The translations under genes were made by a program, and so were the position numbers. A DNA stretch of 64,000 bases from Aquabacterium olei (lineage in GTDB: Bacteria > Pseudomonadota > Gammaproteobacteria > Burkholderiales > Burkholderiaceae_C), in the NCBI RefSeq assembly GCF_003100395.1, contig NZ_CP029210.1, positions 1,674,001 to 1,738,000 on the forward strand, written 5' to 3'. Below the pieces are notes generated by a model. That model was given only the letters and a program-made list of their open reading frames with translations, did not search any database and was not told the DNA's origin. This document shows, in pieces, positions 32,631 to 41,038 of the stretch. The stretch's first letter is position 1; each line of letters opens with the position of its first letter.

Positions 32631-33770
32631 ATGACCCGCATTGCAATGGTGGCCGGCGAGGCGTCCGGCGACCTGCTGGCGGCGCTGATGCTGGGTGGCC
32701 TGAAGGGGCGCTGGCCCGACCTGAGGGCTGCCGGCATTGGCGGCCCACGCATGGCAGCCGAAGGGTTCGATGCCTGGTGGCCGAGTGACAAGCTGGCCGT
32801 GCACGGTTTCAACCTCGAACTGGTGCGCCGCTTCCGGGAAATCTGGACCATCCGCGAGCGCTTGAGCGACCGGCTGCTGGCCGACCGCCCGGACGTGTTC
32901 GTGGGCGTGGACGCGCCGGACTTCAACCTGGGCCTGGAGGCCCGCTTGAAGACAGCGGGGGTCAAGACGGTGCACTTCGTGAGCCCGTCGATCTGGGCCT
33001 GGCGTGGCGGGCGCATCAACAAGATCCACCGTTCGGTGGATCACATGCTGTGCCTGTTCCCGTTCGAGCCCGAGCTCTATCACGCCAAGGGCATCGGCGC
33101 CACCTTCGTGGGGCACCCGCTGGCCGACACGATCCCGATCGCGCCGCCGCGCGAAGCGGCGCGCGGCCGCCTGGGCGTGGCCGAGGGCACGCCGCTGGTG
33201 GCCGTGCTGCCGGGCAGCCGGCGTGGCGAGATCCGTTACATCGCGCCGACCTTCCTTGACACGGTGGCGCTGCTGGCCCGCCAGCGGCCCGATCTGCGCT
33301 TCGTGCTGCCGATGGCGCCCGGGCTGCGCGGGATGATCGAGCCGCTGGTGCAGGTCCATTGCCCGGACGTGCCCCTGACGCTGCTCGACGGCCAGTCGCA
33401 CGATGCGTTGGCCGCCTGCGACGTGACGCTGATTGCGTCCGGTACGGCCACGCTCGAAGCGGCGCTGTTCAAGCGTCCGATGGTGATCGGCTACCGCATC
33501 AGCACGCTGAGCTGGCACATCATGCGGCACATGGGCTACCTGCCCTGGGTGGGGCTGCCCAACATCCTCGCGAACGATTTCGTGGTGCCCGAACGGCTTC
33601 AGGATGCCGCCGAGCCTGCACAGCTCGCGCGCGATGTGCTGGACTGGCTGGACAACCCGGCCCGGGGCGAGGCCGTTCAGCAGCGTTTCACCGAACTTCA
33701 CCACAGCCTGCGCCGCGACACGGCCCGGGCCGCCACCGATGCGATCGCCCAGGTCATCGGCGCGCGCTGA
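32631..33770 (+). CDS. lpxB: Lipid A disaccharide synthase
   Basis: LpxB is a peripheral glycosyltransferase joining UDP-diacylglucosamine to lipid X. The 379-residue protein has [16 protein letters not shown] at the N-terminus, [29 protein letters not shown], the nucleotide-binding LPGSRRGEI, and [24 protein letters not shown] lies about 9 bases before ATG 32631. The 3' end overlaps the likely rnhB start. Confidence 0.97.
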   Translation: MTRIAMVAGEASGDLLAALMLGGLKGRWPDLRAAGIGGPRMAAEGFDAWWPSDKLAVHGFNLELVRRFREIWTIRERLSDRLLADRPDVFVGVDAPDFNLGLEARLKTAGVKTVHFVSPSIWAWRGGRINKIHRSVDHMLCLFPFEPELYHAKGIGATFVGHPLADTIPIAPPREAARGRLGVAEGTPLVAVLPGSRRGEIRYIAPTFLDTVALLARQRPDLRFVLPMAPGLRGMIEPLVQVHCPDVPLTLLDGQSHDALAACDVTLIASGTATLEAALFKRPMVIGYRISTLSWHIMRHMGYLPWVGLPNILANDFVVPERLQDAAEPAQLARDVLDWLDNPARGEAVQQRFTELHHSLRRDTARAATDAIAQVIGAR

Positions 33771-34470
33771 CGCCTCTGCTGCCCCCGAGCAGCTGGATCT
33801 GCTCTGGACGCCGCCCGTGATCGGCCTGCTGGCCGGGGTCGACGAGGCGGGGCGCGGGCCGCTCGCCGGTCCCGTGGTGGCCGCCGCGGTGATCCTCGAT
33901 GACCTGCAGCCCATTGCGGGCCTGAACGATTCGAAGAAGCTGACAGCCCGCGCCCGCGAGCGTCTGTTCGACGAGATCCGGGCGAAGGCGCTGTGCTGCT
34001 GCATTGCCGAAGCGAGTGTCGAGGAGATCGACCAGCTGAACATCCTGCATGCGACCATGCTGGCGATGAAGCGGGCGGTCGATGGGCTGCGGCTGAAACC
34101 AGCCCTGGTGCAGGTGGATGGCAACCGCGTGCCACCGCATCTGGGTGTGGCCGCCCAGGCCATTGTCAAGGGCGACGCCAAGGTTCAGGCGATTTCTGCT
34201 GCATCCATTCTGGCCAAGGTGCATCGCGACCGCCTGTGCGATGCGCTGCACGCCCGCTATCCTCACCATGGCTTCGAGTCCCACAAGGGGTACCCGACGC
34301 CGGAACACCTGGCAGCGCTGGGCGAGCATGGCGTGACGCCAGCGCATCGGCGCAGCTTCGCCCCGGTAAGGCTCGCATTGGCCGAAGGCCGCGTCGCGGT
34401 GCCGGTCGACTCTGCCGTTTCGATGAACGTGCTGTCCACTGCCGCCGCCGACGGTCTTTCGCTGGCCTGA
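33739..34470 (+). CDS. rnhB: Ribonuclease HII
   Basis: RNase HII cuts RNA-DNA hybrids and single ribonucleotides in DNA. The protein (243 residues from this start) has the catalytic [19 protein letters not shown], the Asp of VQVDGNRV, and the [16 protein letters not shown] motif, with [16 protein letters not shown] near the end. The start is uncertain. ATG 33739 overlaps lpxB by 32 bases and retains the segment EQLDLLW often seen before the catalytic motif in relatives. GTG 33817 would start at [12 protein letters not shown] tail of about 30 residues follows the conserved domain. Confidence 0.94.
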   Translation: MRSPRSSARADASAAPEQLDLLWTPPVIGLLAGVDEAGRGPLAGPVVAAAVILDDLQPIAGLNDSKKLTARARERLFDEIRAKALCCCIAEASVEEIDQLNILHATMLAMKRAVDGLRLKPALVQVDGNRVPPHLGVAAQAIVKGDAKVQAISAASILAKVHRDRLCDALHARYPHHGFESHKGYPTPEHLAALGEHGVTPAHRRSFAPVRLALAEGRVAVPVDSAVSMNVLSTAAADGLSLA

Positions 34471-34489
34471 TTCGTCTGATCCATCTGCC

Positions 34490-35326
34490 ATGAGCCCCAC
34501 CGACCGCGCCACCCCGCGCCCGCCGCAGTTCGTCACTTCGCGCGACAACGCCCTCGTTCAGCGCTTGCGCAAGCTCGGGCAGGACCCGACGGCCTACCGC
34601 AAGCTGGGCGAGGTCTGGCTCGAGGGCGACCACCTGTGTGCCGCAGCCGTTCAGCGCGGTGTGCCGGCGGACACCGCCGTGGTGGCCGACACGGCCTGGT
34701 TGGGCGAGCATGGCTGCGCAAGCGGCCAGGATGCGCAGGCGGCCGCCTTGAGCCAGCTGGCCCGCCATGCGGCCCGTGTGGTGGTGGTGCCCGAAGCGCT
34801 GTGGCGGCATTTCACGGGCCTGGAGTCGCCTGCCCGCATCGGCTTCCTGCTGGCGCGCCCGGATGGCAGCGGGGCGCTTCGCCCGGGTCTGGCGACCGTG
34901 GTGCTCGACCGACTGCAGGACGCGGGCAATGTCGGCTCGATCCTGCGCAGCGCCTCGGCGCTGGGCGTGCAACAGGTGGTTGCCATCAAGGGCACCGCAG
35001 CGCTGTGGTCGCCCAAGGTGTTGCGGGCGGCCATGGGGGCGCACTTCGGCCTCCATCTGGTGGAGCAGGTGGAGGTGGCCGAACTGGACGACCTGGCGGT
35101 GCCTCTGGTGGCCACCAGCTCGCATGCCGAACACTTGCTGCCTGTGGCGCCGCTGCCGGATCCTTGTGCCTGGGTGCTGGGGCACGAGGGGCAGGGCGTG
35201 GGCGATGCGCTGATGACGCGGTGTGCGATGACGGTGTCCATTCCGCAGCCGGGCGGCGAAGAGTCGCTCAATGTCGCCTCGGCTGCAGCGATCTGCCTGT
35301 ACGAATCGCTCCGACGCCGCCTTTGA
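34490..35326 (+). CDS. TrmH-family (SpoU) RNA 2'-O-methyltransferase
   Basis: The 278-residue protein is a SPOUT methyltransferase. It has an N-terminal substrate-binding domain (TSRDNALVQRLRKLGQDPTAYRK) and the three knotted motifs: LDRLQDAGNVGSILRSASAL, VLGHEGQGVGDAL, and IPQPGGEESLNVASAAAICLYE. These enzymes methylate 2'-OH groups of rRNA or tRNA with SAM. The target nucleotide cannot be told from sequence, so I give no symbol. It is the last gene of the long block, 19 bases after rnhB. Confidence 0.9.
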   Translation: MSPTDRATPRPPQFVTSRDNALVQRLRKLGQDPTAYRKLGEVWLEGDHLCAAAVQRGVPADTAVVADTAWLGEHGCASGQDAQAAALSQLARHAARVVVVPEALWRHFTGLESPARIGFLLARPDGSGALRPGLATVVLDRLQDAGNVGSILRSASALGVQQVVAIKGTAALWSPKVLRAAMGAHFGLHLVEQVEVAELDDLAVPLVATSSHAEHLLPVAPLPDPCAWVLGHEGQGVGDALMTRCAMTVSIPQPGGEESLNVASAAAICLYESLRRRL

Positions 35327-35338
35327 TCGCATCGCCCC

Positions 35339-35367
35339 TTGTAGTGCGAATTATTCGCATTTAGAAT
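35339..35367 (+). promoter_or_regulatory. Fur-controlled promoter of hemP
   Basis: TTGTAG (35339-35344) and TAGAAT (35362-35367) lie 17 bases apart. Between them is the palindrome TGCGAATTATTCGCA (35345-35359), which matches the Fur boxes found in front of hemP and siderophore genes in Burkholderiales. Iron-loaded Fur bound here would block RNA polymerase directly. The predicted start point falls at about 35374, which is the hemP ATG itself. Confidence 0.8.
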
Positions 35368-35373
35368 GCCGGC

Positions 35374-35592
35374 ATGCAAGAACTCTCACGCGAGTCCCAC
35401 CCGGTGGCTGACTGCCCGTCGGCCGGTGCCGCCATCTCTCCGGCTGACCTGGGTGGCAGTGCCGACGCGACTCTGCACACCGTCGACAGCGAAGCGCTGT
35501 TTCGTGGGGGCCGCGTGCTGCACATCCAGCACGAGGGGGCCCTCTACCAGCTTCGCCTGACCAAGCTGGGCAAGCTCATCCTCACAAAGTGA
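35374..35592 (+). CDS. hemP: Hemin uptake protein HemP
   Basis: The 72-residue protein has the HemP domain in its second half (VDSEALFRGGRVLHIQHEGA through LTKLGKLILTK). The first 35 residues are variable. HemP is a small cytoplasmic protein linked to haem-iron acquisition and strongly Fur-repressed; in some rhizobia and Burkholderia it also affects haem-receptor expression. There is no haem receptor gene beside it here. No Shine-Dalgarno sequence is visible and the promoter abuts the ATG, so a leaderless mRNA is possible. Confidence 0.9.
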   Translation: MQELSRESHPVADCPSAGAAISPADLGGSADATLHTVDSEALFRGGRVLHIQHEGALYQLRLTKLGKLILTK

Positions 35593-35686
35593 CGTTGGGG
35601 GCAGGGGTGGTGAGGCCGCCCGTACAATGCGCCCATGGCAGAACCGCGCGCCGCGCGGTCTGCGCCTGTCTTGATGGAGGATGAAC

Positions 35687-36382
35687 ATGGATCGCTCGCT
35701 CAAACCCCTTGACGCCGTGTATGGCGGCCAGGCCGTCGGTGCACAGCGTCGCGTGCTGCGCAACACCTACGCCCTGCTGGCCCTGTCGATGGTGCCCACC
35801 GTCCTCGGCGCCTGGCTGGGTGTCTCGATGGGCTTCAGTTTCTTCAGCGGCAGCCCGTTGATCGGCTTCGGCATTTTCATGGCCGTCGCGTTCGGCTTCT
35901 TCTTCGCCATCGAGAAGTTCAAGCACTCGGGCGTCGGGGTGCTGCTGCTGCTGGGCTTCACCTTCTTCATGGGCCTGATGCTCTCGCGGCTCATCGGGGC
36001 GGTGCTGGGCCTGTCCAATGGGGCCCAGTTGATCGGCTTCGCCTTCGGCGGCACAGCGGTGGTCTTCGGTGCCATGGCCACGCTGGCGTCGACCATCAAA
36101 CGCGACCTGTCCGGCATGGGCAAGTGGCTGTTCGTGGGGGTGCTGGTCGTGCTGGTGGCCGCTGTGGCCAACATCTGGCTGCAGATGCCGGCGCTGATGC
36201 TCGCCGTGTCGACGCTGATGGTGGGCATCTTCTCGGCCTACATCCTGTATGACCTGAAGCGCGTGATGGACGGTGGCGAGACGAACTACGTCACGGCGAC
36301 CCTGGCCATCTACCTCGACATCTACAACGTGTTCACCGCATTGCTGCAACTGCTGGGCATCCTCGGCGGCAGCGACGACTGA
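35687..36382 (+). CDS. Bax inhibitor-1 family membrane protein (YccA-like)
   Basis: The 231-residue protein has seven hydrophobic segments (from NTYALLALSMVPTVLGAWLG to NVFTALLQLLGIL) and the BI-1 family ending with acidic residues in the last helices (YDLKRVMDGGETNYVTATLAIYLDIYN). YccA in E. coli binds and inhibits FtsH when SecY is jammed. GGAGG (35676-35680) directly abuts ATG 35681, so ATG 35687, 6 bases further on, is the better start. A TACAAT hexamer (35623-35628) may be its -10. Confidence 0.92.
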   Translation: MDRSLKPLDAVYGGQAVGAQRRVLRNTYALLALSMVPTVLGAWLGVSMGFSFFSGSPLIGFGIFMAVAFGFFFAIEKFKHSGVGVLLLLGFTFFMGLMLSRLIGAVLGLSNGAQLIGFAFGGTAVVFGAMATLASTIKRDLSGMGKWLFVGVLVVLVAAVANIWLQMPALMLAVSTLMVGIFSAYILYDLKRVMDGGETNYVTATLAIYLDIYNVFTALLQLLGILGGSDD

Positions 36383-36417
36383 TTCCCATCCCGGTGCGCA
36401 TGCGCACCTGGAACAAG

Positions 36418-36448
36418 GGCCGCACGCCTGGCGCGTTGCGGCCTCTTT
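36418..36448 (+). terminator. Probable terminator after the Bax-inhibitor gene
   Basis: GGCCGCA (36418-36424) pairs with TGCGGCC (36437-36443) around a 12-base loop, followed by TCTTTT. Just upstream is a perfect 16-base palindrome GGTGCGCATGCGCACC (36393-36408). Together they separate this gene from the convergent dnaB. Confidence 0.42.
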
Positions 36449-36502
36449 TCTGGTTCGTGAGAACGGAGCCGCCGCTGGCAACGGCCATGGGCGGCCTTTG
36501 CT

Positions 36503-37930
36503 TCAGTATTCGTCGCCGCCGACGTAGGTGCCGGGGGCCAGGTTCTCGAAGCGCGTGTTGGCCTTCAGGAAGGCCAGGTGAACGGCGCCCACCGGCCCGT
36601 TACGCTGCTTGCCGATGATGATTTCGGCCATGCCCTGCAGCTTCGATTCGCGGTTGTAGTACTCGTCGCGGTAGATGAACATGATGACGTCGGCGTCCTG
36701 CTCGATGGCGCCGGATTCCCGCAGGTCGGACATCATGGGGCGCTTGTCGGGGCGCGTTTCGACCGAGCGGTTCAGCTGGGACAGCGCGATCACCGGGCAC
36801 TGTAGCTCCTTGGCCAGCGCCTTCAGGCCCCGCGAAATTTCGCCGATCACGGTGGCGCGGTTTTCCTCGTTGCCACCCGAGCCGCTCATCAGCTGCAGGT
36901 AGTCGATGATGATCAGGCCCAGCGTGCCACCGAACTGACGCGCCAGCCGGCGGGCGCGTGCCCGCAGTTCGTTGGGCGACAGGCCCGGCGTCTCGTCGAT
37001 GAAGACGTTGGCCGTGCGGAGCTTCTCGACGGTTTCGCTCAGGCGGCTCCATTCGTCGTCCGTGAGACGACCGGTACGCAGGTTCTGCTGGTTGATGCGG
37101 CCGATCGAGCCCACCATACGCAGGGCGAGCTGGGAGGCGCCCATTTCCATCGAGAACACGGCCACCGGCAGGCCTTCATTGACCGCGACGTTCTCGCCGA
37201 TGTTCAGCGCAAAGGCCGTCTTGCCCATGGAGGGGCGCGCCGCCAGGATGATGAGGTCGCCCTTCTGCAGGCCGGCCGTCATCTTGTCCATCTCGACAAA
37301 GCCGGTGCGCACGCCGGTCACGTCTTCGGAGCCGTTGTCGGCCAGTTCAGTCACGCGGTCGAGCAGGTCGACCACCAGGCCGTCCATCGAGTGGAAGCCC
37401 TGTTTGCTCTTGTTGCCTTCCTCGCCGATCTTCATGACCTTGGCTTCGGCCTCGTCGAGGATGTCGGAAACCGAGCGGCCACCCGGGTTGAAGGCGTTGG
37501 TCGCGATCTCATCGCTGACGGTGACCAGCTTGCGCAGCACCGCACGCTCACGGACGATTTCTGCGTAGCGGCGCATGTTGGCCGCACTGGGCACGGACTG
37601 CGCGAGGGCGTTCAGGTAGCCCAGCCCGCCGATTTCCGTGCCTTTGCCCGCCATCTGGAGCTGCTCGTAGACCGTGATCACGTCCGCCGGCTTGGAGGCG
37701 TTGATCAACTGCTGGATGGCGGTAAAGATGAGCTGGTGTTCGTGGCGATAGAAATCGCTTTCACTGAGCAGATCCGAGGCGCGGTCCCAGGCGCTGTTGT
37801 CGAGCAGCAGGCCACCCAGAACGCTCTGTTCAGCCTCAATGGAGTGGGGCGGCACGCGCAACTTGGCGATCTCGTCGCTCGGGATGCGGGTGTCGTTCGA
37901 CGCGTTGGAGGAGGGGAACACAGCGGCCAT
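36503..37930 (-). CDS. dnaB: Replicative DNA helicase DnaB
   Basis: DnaB is the hexameric helicase of the replication fork. The 475-residue protein has the N-terminal domain (KLRVPPHSIEAEQSVLGGLLLDN), a linker helix region, and a RecA-like core. The core shows Walker A ILAARPSMGKTAFALN, Walker B LIIIDYLQLM, and the C-terminal QDADVIMFIYRDEYY. No intein is present. The start at 37930 gives MAAVFPSSNAS; the longer in-frame start (37993) adds non-conserved residues. It lies downstream of rpsF-priB-rpsR-rplI, the usual neighbourhood. Confidence 0.97.
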   Translation of the reverse strand: MAAVFPSSNASNDTRIPSDEIAKLRVPPHSIEAEQSVLGGLLLDNSAWDRASDLLSESDFYRHEHQLIFTAIQQLINASKPADVITVYEQLQMAGKGTEIGGLGYLNALAQSVPSAANMRRYAEIVRERAVLRKLVTVSDEIATNAFNPGGRSVSDILDEAEAKVMKIGEEGNKSKQGFHSMDGLVVDLLDRVTELADNGSEDVTGVRTGFVEMDKMTAGLQKGDLIILAARPSMGKTAFALNIGENVAVNEGLPVAVFSMEMGASQLALRMVGSIGRINQQNLRTGRLTDDEWSRLSETVEKLRTANVFIDETPGLSPNELRARARRLARQFGGTLGLIIIDYLQLMSGSGGNEENRATVIGEISRGLKALAKELQCPVIALSQLNRSVETRPDKRPMMSDLRESGAIEQDADVIMFIYRDEYYNRESKLQGMAEIIIGKQRNGPVGAVHLAFLKANTRFENLAPGTYVGGDEY

Positions 37931-38061
37931 GACGCAATGATAAGTGGCGCGCACACCGCGTGGTGGCGTGCCTGTGGACAAGGCTGTGGGCAAGCCTGTG
38001 AACGGGCGTGGGACAGCCTGGGGGTGACCTGTGCAATGCGGTGGACAAGTCGGCGCCCAAA

Positions 38062-38087
38062 ATGAACAAGGCCGGCAAAAGCCGGCC
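38062..38087 (-). terminator. Probable terminator after rplI
   Basis: GGCCGGC (38070-38076), loop AAAA, GCCGGCC (38081-38087). Read on the minus strand it is followed by TTGTTCATTTT, an interrupted T-tract. It lies 49 bases past the rplI stop and before dnaB. Confidence 0.5.
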
Positions 38088-38135
38088 CTGCGGGGGGAGC
38101 CAGGGCAGGCCTGGCTCAGTGTGCGCGTGACGCGA

Positions 38136-38588
38136 TCAGACGGTTTCGCCGACCACAGCCACGGTCACGTCGACCACCACATCGGTGTGCAGCGCCACGG
38201 AAACCGGGTGCTCGCCCACGGTCTTCAGCGGGCCGTTCGGCAGACGGATCTGCTGCTTGGCCACGTCGAAGCCAGCGGCCTTCAGGCCATCGGCGATGTC
38301 GTGGTTGGTGACCGAACCGAACAGGCGGCCGTCCACGCCAGCCTTCTGGCTGACGGTGACGGTCTTGCCGGTCAGCTTTTCGCCGACGGCCTGAGCGGCG
38401 GCCAGCTTCTCGGCCTGAGCCTTTTCCAGCTCGGCGCGACGGGCTTCGAACTCGGCCACGGCCTTTTCGGTGGCGCGACGGGCCTGCTTGGTCGGGATCA
38501 GGAAGTTACGGGCGTAGCCGTCCTTCACCTTGACCACATCACCCAGGTTGCCCAGGTTGGCGACTTTTTCGAGGAGGATGATTTGCAT
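38136..38588 (-). CDS. rplI: 50S ribosomal protein L9
   Basis: The 150-residue protein starts [19 protein letters not shown], followed by [15 protein letters not shown], the L9 signature. A long connecting helix (residues 45-75, rich in Ala, Glu and Lys) leads to the C-terminal rRNA-binding domain. AAGGAG sits about 9 bases before the ATG. It ends the rpsF-priB-rpsR-rplI operon. Confidence 0.98.
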   Translation of the reverse strand: MQIILLEKVANLGNLGDVVKVKDGYARNFLIPTKQARRATEKAVAEFEARRAELEKAQAEKLAAAQAVGEKLTGKTVTVSQKAGVDGRLFGSVTNHDIADGLKAAGFDVAKQQIRLPNGPLKTVGEHPVSVALHTDVVVDVTVAVVGETV

Positions 38589-38600
38589 GACGAGGACTCC

Positions 38601-38894
38601 TTAGACGCGGTGCTGATCGCTGTAGGGCAGCAGGGCCAGGAAGCGAGCGCGCTTGATGGCGGTGGTCAGCTGACGCTGGTAGATCGCGCGGGTGCCGGTC
38701 AGGCGTGCGGGGATGATCTTGCCGTTTTCAGCGATGAAGTCGCGCAGGGTGTCGACGTCCTTGTAGTCGATCTGTTCGACGCCAGCGACGGTGAAGCGGC
38801 AGAAGCGCTTGCGGCGGAACAGCAGGGATTGCGTGTTGCGCTTGCCCTTGCGGTCTTTGGAGAACTTGCCGTTCTTGGAGCGGGGAGCAGCCAT
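38601..38894 (-). CDS. rpsR: 30S ribosomal protein S18
   Basis: The 97-residue protein has a basic N-terminal extension (about 20 residues, [15 protein letters not shown]), then [20 protein letters not shown] and the C-terminal [31 protein letters not shown] that defines S18. GAGAGG is just before the ATG. It lies 28 bases after priB and 12 before rplI. Confidence 0.98.
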   Translation of the reverse strand: MAAPRSKNGKFSKDRKGKRNTQSLLFRRKRFCRFTVAGVEQIDYKDVDTLRDFIAENGKIIPARLTGTRAIYQRQLTTAIKRARFLALLPYSDQHRV

Positions 38895-38922
38895 GATGAC
38901 CTCTCAGTATCCGAATGGATGT

Positions 38923-39213
38923 TTAAACGATGTCGTTGAGTTCGGTGATGTGAAGCAGCACACCTCGTCCGTTGCGCGGCGCCCCGAGGAAGCCGGTGAT
39001 GCCGATGGGCACACCGGTGTCCTGCCGGTTCAGGCGGTTGGCGATGTCGCCAAGCGCCAGGGCCCTGAGTTCCAGCTTCACCTTGCGGGTCTGCTGGGCT
39101 TCCGTCACCTCGGATTCGTGTTCAAGCACGAGGTCGAGGGCGGGGAGGCCGGCGGGGGTGTATCGCAGCGCCTTGCGCTCGATGATCTTGGCGGACAGCA
39201 GGACGTGATTCAT
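38923..39213 (-). CDS. priB: Primosomal replication protein N (PriB)
   Basis: PriB is a small single-stranded-DNA-binding OB-fold protein that helps PriA reload DnaB at stalled forks. The 96-residue protein has the typical YTPAGLPALDLVLEHESEV strand and ends GVLLHITELNDIV. Its place between rpsF and rpsR is diagnostic, and having dnaB nearby suits the shared function. Confidence 0.93.
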   Translation of the reverse strand: MNHVLLSAKIIERKALRYTPAGLPALDLVLEHESEVTEAQQTRKVKLELRALALGDIANRLNRQDTGVPIGITGFLGAPRNGRGVLLHITELNDIV

Positions 39214-39278
39214 GTCGTGCGGTGCCCGCGCAGACCCCGATCGCGGGGACGCGGTGCCTGGATGCCTTGCGGCATCAA

Positions 39279-39644
39279 TCAGGCAGCGGCTTGCTCCTGA
39301 GCGGCCTTGCGGGCCTCTTCACGCTCAACTTGCTTCATCATCACGGAAGGAGCGGTCTCGGCCTTGTCCTTCTGCACGGTCAGGTGACGCAGCACGGCGT
39401 CGTTGAACTTGAAGCCGGTTTCGATTTCAGCCAGGGTTTCCTTGCTGATTTCGACGTTCAGGCACAGGTAGTGCGCCTTGGCCAGCTTGTTGATCTGGTA
39501 AGCCAGCTGACGGCGGCCCCAGTCTTCAACGCGGTGCACCTGGCCACCGTTCGTGGTGATCAGGGTCTTGTAGCGCTCCAGCATGGCCGGAACCTGTTCG
39601 CTTTGATCCGGGTGGATCAGCACGATGATTTCGTAGTGACGCAT
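39279..39644 (-). CDS. rpsF: 30S ribosomal protein S6
   Basis: The 121-residue protein opens [21 protein letters not shown], followed by [21 protein letters not shown], the S6 core. The last 20 residues are an Ala/Glu-rich tail (no polyglutamate modification motif). AAGGAG lies about 9 bases before the ATG. First gene of the S6-PriB-S18-L9 operon. Confidence 0.98.
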   Translation of the reverse strand: MRHYEIIVLIHPDQSEQVPAMLERYKTLITTNGGQVHRVEDWGRRQLAYQINKLAKAHYLCLNVEISKETLAEIETGFKFNDAVLRHLTVQKDKAETAPSVMMKQVEREEARKAAQEQAAA

Positions 39645-39766
39645 GGAAACTCCTTGTGGATTCCAGTTGATGGAAGCCGTCGCGAAGCGTCAAACCCGCT
39701 GACGGCAAGGGCTGCGTGCCGCGCACAGTGAAAGCGCACGACACCCAACATTCGGGAAAGCCTGCG

Positions 39767-39796
39767 AGTCTAGCACCGATTCAGCCCTGCCGCCAA
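39767..39796 (-). promoter_or_regulatory. Candidate promoter of the rpsF operon
   Basis: On the minus strand TTGGCG (39791-39796) and TAGACT (39767-39772) are 18 bases apart. The predicted start lies about 115 bases before rpsF. The -35 box falls in the last codons of the upstream HPP-CBS gene. Confidence 0.45.
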
Positions 39797-40983
39797 CCGT
39801 CGTGCACGGCGCGGGACCAGGCGCGCAGGAAATCGGACTGCGTCAGGATGCCCACGAGCCGCCTGTCGTCGCTCACGATCGGGATGTGGTGGTGCCCGCC
39901 CTCGGTGAACAGGGGCAGCAGGTCGATGAGGGGGCGGTCGGCGCTGGCCACGCGCACCTGACGCGTCATGATCTGGCCCACGACCTCGGCCTTGTCCGAG
40001 TCGGTGCCCGGGGTGGGGCGCAGCAGGGTGCGGAGGCGCTCTGCCAGGGCGCGCACCTCGCCGGCTGATTGCCCGGCGACGCGGTCGGCGTGGCGCATGA
40101 AGTCGGCGCGTGTGACGATGCCCACGAGGTGCTGGTAGCGGTCGACCACGGGCAGTGCCTTGATGTCATGCCGGGCGAGGAGGTTCCACGCTTCCTGCAG
40201 CGGGGTGCCGAACTGCACCGTGATGGGGGGCGCGGACATGATGTTGCTGCAGCGCAGGGCGCTCAGCCGGTCGCGGTAGGCCAGGCGCTCGGTTTCGTGG
40301 AGCAGCGCTTCGAGGTCGTCGCGGCTGATGTCGAGGACCTGGTTGTAGCGTTGCAGGACCTCGCTCAAGGCGTCGGGTTCGGCGGCGCCCGAGCGCCCGT
40401 CGGAGGGGCCAGGCGACGGGGCGCCTTGCGGGTGCGGATAAGGGCGTCCGGTCAGACTGTTGTAGACGGCACCCACGCACACCAGCAGGAGCGTGTTCAC
40501 GAAAACGGGAAACAGGGGATAGGTCCACTGGGTGGTGTGGGTGAGCACGGCCGTGAGGGCCACGGCACCACCCGGTGGGTGGAGGCAGCGCAGGGCGAGC
40601 ATGCAGAGCATGGCCGCACCCACAGCGATGGGGCCGGCCCACTCGGCATCCAGCCCGCTGAAGGCGAAACCGAGTCCGATGAGCGAGGACAGGGTGTTGC
40701 CACCGAGGGCCGCCCACGGTTGCGCCATGGGGCCGGCCGGGACGGCGAATACCAGCACCGCCGAGGCGCCGAGCGGTGCCATCAGCCACAGGTTGGCCGG
40801 TCCGGATGGCCCCAGGCCGTGGCACACGAGGGCCGTGATCAACAGACCGATGCCGGCTCCGATTGCGGCCCGGATGCGCTCCTTGCGGCTGGGCAGTGTC
40901 GGCGAAGGCCAGAGCAGGGTTCTGGCGCGGTGCAGCCATGCGGGGCTGGCTGTGCGTTGCAGTGGGCTGAGAGGGGTGGTCAT
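39781..40983 (-). CDS. HPP-family membrane protein with C-terminal CBS pair
   Basis: The 400-residue protein joins two modules. Residues about 40-185 are an HPP domain: four or so membrane helices with the family motifs APLGASAVLVFAVPAGPMAQPW and LHPPGGAVAL. Residues about 245-395 are two CBS motifs (IMSAPPITVQFGTPLQEAW..., IMTRQVRVASADRPLIDLL...), which usually bind adenine nucleotides. HPP domains occur in nitrite transporters of cyanobacteria and plants, but the substrate here is unknown. ATG 40983 is used. A terminator separates it from the upstream ppsA. Confidence 0.85.
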   Translation of the reverse strand: MTTPLSPLQRTASPAWLHRARTLLWPSPTLPSRKERIRAAIGAGIGLLITALVCHGLGPSGPANLWLMAPLGASAVLVFAVPAGPMAQPWAALGGNTLSSLIGLGFAFSGLDAEWAGPIAVGAAMLCMLALRCLHPPGGAVALTAVLTHTTQWTYPLFPVFVNTLLLVCVGAVYNSLTGRPYPHPQGAPSPGPSDGRSGAAEPDALSEVLQRYNQVLDISRDDLEALLHETERLAYRDRLSALRCSNIMSAPPITVQFGTPLQEAWNLLARHDIKALPVVDRYQHLVGIVTRADFMRHADRVAGQSAGEVRALAERLRTLLRPTPGTDSDKAEVVGQIMTRQVRVASADRPLIDLLPLFTEGGHHHIPIVSDDRRLVGILTQSDFLRAWSRAVHDGWRQG

Positions 40984-40992
40984 CGGGCCATG

Positions 40993-41016
40993 AAAAAAGG
41001 GGCCGAAGCCCCTTTT
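40993..41016 (-). terminator. Intrinsic terminator after ppsA
   Basis: GGGGC (40999-41003), loop CGAA, GCCCC (41008-41012), flanked by AAAAAA on one side and TTTT on the other. On the minus strand the hairpin is followed by six T residues. It ends 10 bases before the HPP-CBS start codon. Confidence 0.75.
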
Positions 41017-41038
41017 CTGTGTCGCGTCCCGAGTGCGA

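Noticed and set aside
36393..36408. Perfect 16-base palindrome GGTGCGCATGCGCACC
   Set aside because: It lies between two convergent gene ends and is probably part of the terminator region. A regulator site there would control nothing obvious.
37973..38049. Several TGTGGACAA-like 9-mers near dnaB, looking like DnaA boxes
   Set aside because: Each differs from the DnaA-box consensus by at least one base, there is no AT-rich unwinding region, and dnaA/dnaN/rpmH are not nearby. An origin is not supported.
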